Of a stretch of DNA of 64,000 bases, positions 58,155-64,000 are shown in pieces. The stretch is from NCBI RefSeq assembly GCF_022513565.1, contig NZ_JAKWBE010000033.1:1-64000 (forward strand), given 5' to 3'. This DNA comes from Streptomyces gilvus (lineage in GTDB: Bacteria > Actinomycetota > Actinomycetes > Streptomycetales > Streptomycetaceae). The translations under genes were made by a program, and so were the position numbers. The notes under the pieces were generated by a model. That model searched no databases. It was not told the origin of the DNA and worked only from the letters and a program-made list of their open reading frames with translations. The stretch's first letter is position 1, and the number at the start of each line of letters is the position of its first letter.

Positions 58155-58718
58155 TCATATTCGGCGCGGGCCGGCTCCGTCCTTCCAGTGGTAGAGGTCG
58201 CGCAGCAGGGCAATCTCGGCGCCGTGGTGGATCAGCTCCCTGTTGACATGCAGAACCCTGTTCTCCATGGGAAACCGCTCGGGACCCACCGGGGGTGGGT
58301 TCTCCAGGTCGGCGTCCGAGAGTGCGCGGACCCCCGCGTTCCATCTCCCGTACATCTCATCGAGCTGCTTCAGCGCCTCGTCCGCGGTCCCCGCGTAGGC
58401 GAATGTCTCCGATTCGACCTGCTGGCCGCCGAAGTACCACCCGACCCGATAGCCCAGGCAGGAGACGATGATGTGCGCCAGCCGCCAGGCAATCGTGGTC
58501 ACCGGCGCCGGCTGCGGGCCAGGGGAAGCGAAGTCCATCGCCCATTCTCCCGAACCCTCCGACAACGGTGCTGCAGACGTGCCACGTGGGCGGATACTCC
58601 AGCAGCCGCGCACCGGCTCCCAGAAGTACTCCTCATCTGTGAGACCGTCCAGCCGCGGCCGTAGGTTCTTGTGCCAGTACCAGTCCAACTGCTCCGCGAG
58701 CCGCTCGCTTCTCGTCAT
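58155..58718 (-). CDS. DinB-family protein
   Basis: The 187-residue protein is a DinB-like four-helix metalloprotein: TRSERLAEQLDWYWHKNLRP near the start, WRLAHIIVSCLGYRVGWYFG near residue 80, with the first His ligand, and LHVNRELIHHGAEIALLRDL near the end with further His ligands. Related proteins are thiol transferases that may use mycothiol or bacillithiol. The substrate is unknown. It ends close to the convergent ATPase gene, and its neighbour on the other side is the RibD-like reductase gene in the same direction, 80 bases away. Confidence 0.88.
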   Translation of the reverse strand: MTRSERLAEQLDWYWHKNLRPRLDGLTDEEYFWEPVRGCWSIRPRGTSAAPLSEGSGEWAMDFASPGPQPAPVTTIAWRLAHIIVSCLGYRVGWYFGGQQVESETFAYAGTADEALKQLDEMYGRWNAGVRALSDADLENPPPVGPERFPMENRVLHVNRELIHHGAEIALLRDLYHWKDGAGPRRI

Positions 58719-58797
58719 TTCCGCACACTACATATAACGGAGCTCTTGCTCCGCGCCGCCGGCCTGGCCGTTGTCCAGACCGGCGGTCGGGGCAACG

Positions 58798-59403
58798 TCA
58801 CGCAGGGACGCCGAGCGGCGGGTGCTCGAGCACGCGGGGCTTGTACTCGACCAGCTGGATGCGGCCGTCGAAGGTGCGGTGCCCGATCATCTCCAGGGCG
58901 ACGTCCGGATAGCCGTCGTAGATGCGTTCTTCGCCCGTGGCCCCGGTGATCACCGGGAACATGCCCACCCGGAAGCGGTCGACGAGTCCGGCCCGCAGCA
59001 GGGACCGGCACAGGCTGAGGCTGCCGATCGTGCTCAGCAGCCCCGAACCACCCGCCTTCATGGCGCGGACCGCCTCGACGGCGTCGCCGCGGACGAGCCT
59101 GGAGTTGGCCCACGTCAGCGGCTCCTCGAGGGAGGAGGAGAACACCACCTTGGACGCCTGGGTGAGCTCGTCGACGGACGCCTCTTCCTCGGGCCGGAAC
59201 TCGTCCTGGCCCCCCGGGACCTCACCTGCGGCGAAGCCCGACATCAGGCGGTAGGTGTTCGCTCCCATCAGATAGGTGGCCTTCGGCTGCTCGCCGAGCC
59301 ACGCGAGGTACTCCGGGCCCTCAAGGCCCCAGAACCCGGGCCATCCCTCTCCCGACGCATAGCCGTCGAGGGAGGTGATGAAGTCGACGAGAAGCTCCGA
59401 CAT
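58798..59403 (-). CDS. Dihydrofolate reductase-like (RibD C-terminal) protein
   Basis: From the ATG at 59403 (AAAGGA upstream) the 201-residue product reads MSELLVDFITSLDGYASGEG, ATYLMGANTYRLMSGFAAGE, VVFSSSLEEPLTWANSRLV and GSGLLSTIGSLSLCRSLLRA then VDRFRVGMFPVITGATGEERI, a classic RibD_C/DHFR-fold reductase of the kind common in streptomycetes. It should use NADPH but the substrate is unknown. The N-terminal extension in the same frame to 59493 has no start signals. Confidence 0.9.
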   Translation of the reverse strand: MSELLVDFITSLDGYASGEGWPGFWGLEGPEYLAWLGEQPKATYLMGANTYRLMSGFAAGEVPGGQDEFRPEEEASVDELTQASKVVFSSSLEEPLTWANSRLVRGDAVEAVRAMKAGGSGLLSTIGSLSLCRSLLRAGLVDRFRVGMFPVITGATGEERIYDGYPDVALEMIGHRTFDGRIQLVEYKPRVLEHPPLGVPA

Positions 59404-59589
59404 GACGGTGTCCTTTCCTGGTTGGGGTGTCATGAGCTTGGACCGGCCCGGAGCCATAAACTCATCGGCCGCGCTGCGGAGCAACGAGAACATCCATGAC
59501 GCGGCAGCCGATCAGATCCGGTGCGCAGAACGGCGAGCCGCTCCGCGGAGTGGTCGAGCTGTTCGGCGGCGTCGCGGCAGTGTGCGGGC
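59404..59589. other. Short spacer before SDR remnant
   Basis: No gene is seen between the RibD-like start and the SDR remnant; the promoter of the RibD-like gene should be here. Confidence 0.3.
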
Positions 59590-60035
59590 CGGCTTGAGCT
59601 GTTCGACGCCATGTTCGCCCACGGGGTGCGCGCCCACTACGTCACGACGGCGCTGAGCGCGCCGCTGCTGATGCGTACGGCAGGCAGCCCTGGTGGTGAC
59701 GGTGTCCTTCGCGGTGCCCGCAAGCGAGCAGCATGCCTTCGGTGCCGCCTACGGCATGGCCAAGGCGGCGGACGACCGGCTGGCCCTGGCCGCCGCCGCG
59801 CAGTTGCGGCCGTACGGCGTGACCTCGGTGGCCCTGCATCCCGGGCTGGTGCGTACCGAAGGGGGTGATGGGGTTCGCGGACCATCTGGACCTGACCGCC
59901 TCCCAGTCACCCGAAGGCGTCGTCGCGCCGCCGTCGCCCCGGCCGACGACCCCGTCCGCCCCGCGCCGTCCGGGCAGACGCTGGACGTCGCCGCGCTGGC
60001 CGATCGCTACCGGCTGGATGTGCACGGCCGACGTC
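59590..60035 (+). pseudogene. Short-chain dehydrogenase remnant (multiple frameshifts)
   Basis: Three frames in turn give pieces of an SDR: LELFDAMFAHGVRAHYVTTA and LSAPLLMRTAG; then VTVSFAVPASEQHAFGAAYG, MAKAADDRLALAAAAQLRPY and GVTSVALHPGLVRTEG; then MGFADHLDLTASQSPEGV; and last PSGQTLDVAALADRY. The YGMAK (YxxxK) catalytic pair survives, but the nucleotide-binding N-terminus is missing and frames change near 59690, 59862 and 59915. The gene directly precedes the YCII/ECF42 pair. Confidence 0.65.
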
Positions 60036-60283
60036 GGCTCCGGCCGTGCCGGCCGTGCCGATCGATGCCCGCCCTTGCGTGCGGAGCCCGTGGTGAGTGC
60101 ACCCTGGAGACGGACCGCGAGCCGCTGCCTTGCACGCGGGCACGGCGACGGCGGCATCGCGCCGCCGCGTGTGACCGCGCGGCTCCGGACCACCCCGCTG
60201 GTGTTTTCCGGCAGCAGCTGTCCTTTCCGCCCCGTCTGGTTCGTCGTGGTGGTAGAGAGACACAGCGAGCAAGGAGAAAAGCC

Positions 60284-60625
60284 ATGAAGTACGTGCTGCT
60301 GCTGACCCGGGGCGCCTGGCAGGAGGAGGGCTCCGAGCAGGAACGGGGCGAGGTGTTCGGCCGGATCGGGGAATGGTTCGCCAAGCACTTCGCCGACGGC
60401 ACCATCACCGAGGCCCAGCAACTGCGGGAGCCGGACACCGCCACCACCGTGGTGCTGGAAGACGGCCGCTCCACCCTGATCGACCGCCCGCTGCTGGAGG
60501 CCAAGGAGGCGATCGGCGGCTACGCCGTCATCGACGTGCCCGACCTGGACGCCGCGCTGCGGTTGGCGGCCGGCTTCCCGATGCCGGACGGCAAGGTGGA
60601 GGTGCGCCCGCTTGTCGAGCGCTGA
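60284..60625 (+). CDS. YCII (DGPF)-family protein
   Basis: The 113-residue protein starts MKYVLLLTRGAWQEEGSEQE at ATG 60284 after AAGGAG. It carries the YCII/DGPF domain: GTITEAQQLREPDTATTVVL, GGYAVIDVPDLDAALRLAAG and KVEVRPLVE. Such proteins are the constant neighbours of ECF42 sigma factors, and the next gene is one. Function is unknown; an enzyme-like pocket is usual. It overlaps the sigma-factor gene by 14 bases, so the pair is coupled. Confidence 0.92.
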   Translation: MKYVLLLTRGAWQEEGSEQERGEVFGRIGEWFAKHFADGTITEAQQLREPDTATTVVLEDGRSTLIDRPLLEAKEAIGGYAVIDVPDLDAALRLAAGFPMPDGKVEVRPLVER

Positions 60626-61856
60626 GCCGGGCGGCGCCGCGGCGCGGTCGCTGCTCGAGCGGGTCTTCCGCGAAGAGGCGGGCCGGCTGACCGCCAGCCT
60701 GGTCCGCCTCCTGGGCGACTTCGACCTGGCCGAGGAGATGGTCGCCGAGGCCGTCGTCGAGGCGCTCGCGCGCTGGCCCAGTGCCGGGCCGCCCGAGCGG
60801 CCCGGCGCCTGGCTGCTGACCTGCGCCCGCAACAAGGCGGTGGACCGCATCCGCCGCGAGAGCCGCTACCGCGACAAACTCCAGCAGGTCGCCGCGCTGC
60901 CGGAATCGGTGGACCGCGAGCCCGACGACCGCCTGCGGCTGATCTTCACCTGCTGCCACCCGGCCCTGGATGCCGACGCCCAGGTCGCCCTCACCCTGCG
61001 CGCCGTCGCCGGCCTGACCACCGCCGAGATCGCCCGCGCCTTCCTGCTCCCGGAGGCCACCCTCGCCAAGCGCCTGACCCGCGCCAAACAGAAGATCACC
61101 AAGGCCGGGATCCCCTACCGCGCCCCCGAGCCCGACGAGCTCACCGACCGTCTGCAGGCGGTCCTGCGCGTGATCTATCTCGTCTTCAACGAGGGCTACT
61201 TCACCACCGGCGGAGAGGCGGGGGTGCGCCGGGAACTGGTCGACGACGCCGAATGGCTGGCCGGCCTTCTGGTCCACGCCCTGCCGACCCAGCCCGAACC
61301 CCTCGGGCTGCTGGCGCTCATCCGGCTCCACTCCGCCCGCTGGGCAGCCCGGCTCGACAACCGCGGGCGGCTGGTGCCGCTCGCCGAGCAGGACCGCTCC
61401 CGCTGGGACACCCGGCGCATCCGCAGCGCCGTCGCCCTGATCGAGCGGGCCGCCGCCCTGCGCCGGCCGGGCCCGTACCAGATCGAGGCCGCCATCGCCG
61501 CCGTCCACTGCGAGGCCCCCAGCTGGCACGCGACCGACTGGCCCCAACTGCTGACCCTCTACGACATGCTGGCTGCCCTCGACCCCTCCCCCGTCGTCCG
61601 CCTGAGCCGGGCCGTCGCGGTCAGCCACATCGACGGACCGGCCACCGCCCTGCGCCAGGTCGACGCGCTGGCCGACAGCCTCGGCCACTACCACCTCTAC
61701 CACGCCGCCCGCGCCTCCCTGCTGCGCGACCTCGGCCGAACCGACGACGCACGGCAAGCCGACCAACAGGCCCTGAAACTTACCGCCAACCCAGCCGAAC
61801 GCGCCCTGCTCACCGCCCGACTACAAGACGTCCCGGCGAGGCGGCACCCCTCGTAA
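60612..61856 (+). CDS. ECF42-type RNA polymerase sigma factor
   Basis: The 414-residue protein starts at TTG 60612 inside the end of the YCII gene. Sigma region 2 is seen as RLTASLVRLLGDFDLAEEMVAEAVVEALARWP and GAWLLTCARNKAVDRIRRESRY, region 4 as LRAVAGLTTAEIARAFLLPEATLAKRLTRAKQKI. A long C-terminal helical extension of about 220 residues (VIYLVFNEGYFTTGGE; LGLLALIRLHSARWAARLDN; HYHLYHAARASLLRDLGRTD) with TPR-like repeats replaces an anti-sigma factor, which is the hallmark of ECF42. It probably directs transcription of the YCII gene and itself. No anti-sigma gene is nearby. Confidence 0.93.
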   Translation: MSSAEPGGAAARSLLERVFREEAGRLTASLVRLLGDFDLAEEMVAEAVVEALARWPSAGPPERPGAWLLTCARNKAVDRIRRESRYRDKLQQVAALPESVDREPDDRLRLIFTCCHPALDADAQVALTLRAVAGLTTAEIARAFLLPEATLAKRLTRAKQKITKAGIPYRAPEPDELTDRLQAVLRVIYLVFNEGYFTTGGEAGVRRELVDDAEWLAGLLVHALPTQPEPLGLLALIRLHSARWAARLDNRGRLVPLAEQDRSRWDTRRIRSAVALIERAAALRRPGPYQIEAAIAAVHCEAPSWHATDWPQLLTLYDMLAALDPSPVVRLSRAVAVSHIDGPATALRQVDALADSLGHYHLYHAARASLLRDLGRTDDARQADQQALKLTANPAERALLTARLQDVPARRHPS

Positions 61857-62169
61857 CAAAGGGTGAGGGGCTCTTTTTGTAACGGCTCGCCCCTCGTTCG
61901 GCCGAACAGCACGCCCGGTACCTCGCTCGTTGTGCGGGTGTGGAGGACGAGCGGAGCGCTCCGGACCATGACGAACCGGTCCGTTCGGCGTGTGCAGACG
62001 GATGGCCGCGGCCGGCGGGACAACTGCGTGGCGCGCTGAGGCACTGGGCCGAGGCCGCCCTGGCGTCGCGACTGGGGATCATGCCCAAGCCGCCGGAATC
62101 GGCCGACCCGGCGACTACCGAGGCGACCGGGCGGTGCGACGGCTGACGCCGACTCGTAGGCTACGGGCC
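61857..62169. other. Spacer between ECF42 and carbonic anhydrase genes
   Basis: No convincing gene is seen. A partly T-rich stretch CTCTTTTTGTAAC near 61870 after the sigma-factor stop may act as a weak terminator. Plus-strand frames here run into the carbonic anhydrase gene without their own start signals. Confidence 0.3.
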
Positions 62170-62811
62170 ATGAACGAGATCCCCACTCCGACGCCCTCGG
62201 AAGCCTTCGAGCTACTGGTGGCCGGTAACCAGCGCTTCGTCGCGGGCACCCCCGAGCACCCGAACCAGGACGCCACCCGCCGCGCCGAGATCGCACCGGG
62301 CCAGCAGCCCTTCGCCGTGCTGTTCGGGTGTTCCGACTCCCGGCTGGCCGCCGAGATCATCTTCGACCGCGGTCTGGGCGACCTGTTCGTGGTGCGCACC
62401 GCGGGTCACGTCGTGGGCGCGGAGGTGCTGGGCAGCATCGAGTACGGCGTGGACGTGCTGGGCTGCCCACTCGTGGTGGTGCTCGGTCACGACTCGTGCG
62501 GCGCCGTCGGCGCGGCGTGCGCCGCGCTGGAGGACGGCATGGCACCCGCCGGGTACGTACGCGATGTGGTCGAGCGGGTGACCTCCAGCGTGCTGGCGGC
62601 GCGGGCCGCTGGACGGGTCGAGCCGGAGGAGATCCTCGCCGAGCACATAAGGCACACCGTCGACCTGCTGCTCGACCGGTCCCGGGTACTCGCCGAGAAG
62701 GTGGCCGCCGGCCAGGCCGCCGTGGTGGGCCTGTGCTATCGCCTGGCCGACGGCAGCGCCCAGCTGGTCGCGGCCCGCGGCCTCGAGCCGCAAGTCGCCA
62801 CCGCATCCTGA
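62170..62811 (+). CDS. Beta-class carbonic anhydrase
   Basis: The 213-residue enzyme starts at ATG 62170 (MNEIPTPTPSEAFELLVAGN). Zinc ligands and catalytic dyad are clear: AVLFGCSDSRLAAEIIFDRG near residue 52 (Cys and Asp-Arg), VVVLGHDSCGAVGAACAALE near residue 110 (His and Cys). VRTAGHVVGAEVLGSIEYGV lies between. It interconverts CO2 and bicarbonate in the cytosol. The gene has its own promoter region and no obvious operon partner. Confidence 0.95.
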   Translation: MNEIPTPTPSEAFELLVAGNQRFVAGTPEHPNQDATRRAEIAPGQQPFAVLFGCSDSRLAAEIIFDRGLGDLFVVRTAGHVVGAEVLGSIEYGVDVLGCPLVVVLGHDSCGAVGAACAALEDGMAPAGYVRDVVERVTSSVLAARAAGRVEPEEILAEHIRHTVDLLLDRSRVLAEKVAAGQAAVVGLCYRLADGSAQLVAARGLEPQVATAS

Positions 62812-62901
62812 CCACCCTGGCCACGGCCGCCCCGGGGCGAATTCGCCGTGGCCGGCCCGGGTGGCTGCGTGAGAGTCAGGGTGCCGGACGCGCTGTGCTG
62901 G

Positions 62902-63879
62902 TCACACCGTGGGCCGGGGTCCGGCGGCGCGGCGGAGCCGGTTGGCGATCGCGAGTCCCAGCCCCTCCTCAGCCGGCAGGGAGGCGACGATGAGATCGCA
63001 GCCTCGTTCGTCGAGCTCGCGCAGGAACCCGTACAGCTCGCGCGCGTAGGCAGCCGTCGAAGCGGGGACCGCCAGCACGGCGTGCGCCTTCACCGGGGCG
63101 TCGGCGAGGAACGGGGGGAGAAAAACACCCACCTGATGCCCCAGCTCCTGTGCGAGCTCTGCTTCAGCGACGACCTTCTCCGGTTCTACGAGGACGACCC
63201 GCGCGCGGGGCGCGTAGTGGGAGGGGTGCTGGCCCGGTACCCGGACACGGCTCGTCGAGGGGACGGCGATCGGGTACCCCAGTACCGCCTCGAGGTCCTC
63301 GCGTGTCACCCCGCCGGGCCGGAGGATGCTGGGGATCTTCCCCGTGGCGTCGACGATGGTCGACTCGACGCCGACCTCGCAAGGGCCGCCGTCCAGGACG
63401 AAGTCGACCGCGTCCCCGAGCTCCGTACGAACGTGGTCCGCGGTGGTGGGGCTGACCGAGCCGAAGCGGTTGGCGGACGGGGCTGTGACACCACCGCCGA
63501 AGGACGACAGCAGGGCGAGTGCGACGGGGTGGTCGGGTACGCGCACGGCCACCGTCTCCAGCCCACCAGTCGCTTCGAGAGGCACCCGGTGACCGCGCCG
63601 CAGCACCAGCGTGAGGGGGCCCGGCCAGAAGTGTTCAGCCAGCAGACGCGCGGTCGCAGGCACGTCCTGGACCCAGTCGTCCAGGTGCTCCGCTCCGCCG
63701 ATGTGGACGATCAGGGGGTGCGAGGGTGGGCGCCCCTTGACCTGGAAGATGCGCGCAACAGCGGCAGGATCTTCGGCGTCGGCCCCCAGACCGTAGACGG
63801 TTTCGGTCGGGAGGGCCACCAGGCCGCCGGCGCGCAGCACCTCGGCTGCCTTCTCAATGTCACTGGTTCTTGCCATCAC
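62902..63879 (-). CDS. L-threonylcarbamoyladenylate synthase (Sua5/YwlC/YrdC)
   Basis: The 325-residue protein has the YrdC/Sua5 core: GGLVALPTETVYGLGADAED near residue 20, KGRPPSHPLIVHI near residue 49, FWPGPLTLVLRR near residue 85, VAVRVPDHPVALALL and APSANRFGSVSPTTADHVRT, SILRPGGVTREDLE. The C-terminal Sua5 domain follows (HYAPRARVVLVEPEKVVAEA). It makes threonylcarbamoyl-AMP for the t6A37 modification of tRNAs. It starts at ATG 63879 and ends 91 bases from the convergent carbonic anhydrase gene. This may be a second copy beside the essential genomic one, because it lies in an accessory context. Confidence 0.93.
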   Translation of the reverse strand: MMARTSDIEKAAEVLRAGGLVALPTETVYGLGADAEDPAAVARIFQVKGRPPSHPLIVHIGGAEHLDDWVQDVPATARLLAEHFWPGPLTLVLRRGHRVPLEATGGLETVAVRVPDHPVALALLSSFGGGVTAPSANRFGSVSPTTADHVRTELGDAVDFVLDGGPCEVGVESTIVDATGKIPSILRPGGVTREDLEAVLGYPIAVPSTSRVRVPGQHPSHYAPRARVVLVEPEKVVAEAELAQELGHQVGVFLPPFLADAPVKAHAVLAVPASTAAYARELYGFLRELDERGCDLIVASLPAEEGLGLAIANRLRRAAGPRPTV

Positions 63880-64000
63880 CCTCGCAATCCTCCCACCGTT
63901 TCACTCTCCCACCCTCCATGCTCTGGCCAGCGCATGAGGACGAGGCCACGGCTGTCGGTGCCTCGTGGGAAAAGTCCGGCGAGGAGGTGACCGAACACAG

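Noticed and set aside
1..64000. CRISPR arrays, tRNA or rRNA genes
   Set aside because: I saw no regularly spaced repeats and no convincing cloverleaf or rRNA sequence in reading the window; a covariance-model scan would be needed to exclude a tRNA formally.

Overview
This window is a high-GC actinobacterial chromosome segment, almost certainly from Streptomyces or a close relative. The evidence is strong G/C bias at third codon positions, GTG and TTG starts, an SsgA-like sporulation protein, a mycothiol-dependent-isomerase-like (DinB-fold) enzyme, many TetR/LacI/NarL regulators and an ECF42-type sigma factor paired with a YCII protein. Many truncated transposases, integrase tails and broken metabolic genes point to an accessory, possibly subtelomeric, part of a linear chromosome. 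That placement is inference.

Layout. 1-2860: edge of an IS5-type transposase, a LacI regulator with a CGTTAACG operator pair, and a Ku C-terminal remnant. 2.9-9.0 kb: methyltransferase; a coupled minus-strand operon of ABC ATPase, permease, (frameshifted) sensor kinase and NarL regulator; a secreted lipase-like lipoprotein. 9.0-13.5 kb: IS5 remnant, MerR regulator with quinone oxidoreductase, a squalene/phytoene synthase-like enzyme, an integrase remnant. 13.6-27.5 kb: DevS-like sensor kinase, hemerythrin, NarK, a truncated FeoB/NifU-like chimera, then narGHJI with a VKOR gene as fifth cistron. 27.5-30.5 kb: IS5, crotonase, WYL-regulator and Tn3 remnants around an intact TetR/oxidoreductase pair. 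31-38.5 kb: LysR, SsgA-like protein, TetR/epimerase pair with a triple operator, esterase, nitrilase and a PLP dehydratase. 38.7-45.6 kb: cNMP-binding protein (frameshifted), CBS-BON protein, DevR-like regulator, pflB-pflA, a pyridoxamine-oxidase-like protein and an Rv1733c-like membrane protein. 45.7-50.5 kb: a second NarL/kinase/ABC module and a graveyard of truncated membrane genes. 50.5-64 kb: TetR with three AAACCGATCGGTTT operators, SDR, hydrolase, phosphotransferase-like protein, ArsR/P1B-4 ATPase, DinB, RibD-like, YCII/ECF42, carbonic anhydrase and Sua5.

The main theme is a low-oxygen (dormancy) island spread over about 32 kb. DevS (13597) and DevR (40702) would form the sensor pair. 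Nitrate respiration (NarK, NarGHJI) supplies an electron sink, PFL with its activase provides anaerobic pyruvate cleavage, and the CBS, PPOX and Rv1733c-like genes resemble families of the mycobacterial DosR regulon. A recurrent palindrome of the type AGGGCCGATCGGCCCT lies upstream of narK, narG, the cNMP/CBS pair, devR (two copies) and pflB, and is a good candidate for the DevR operator. VKOR translationally coupled to narI suggests disulfide formation wired through menaquinone to nitrate, which I regard as the most original idea in the window.

Several otherwise intact genes carry one frameshift (kinase near 5157, cNMP protein near 39083, Rv1733c-like near 45465). These could be real decay or sequence errors. 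All family assignments come from reading motifs and remembered family sequences; no search was run.
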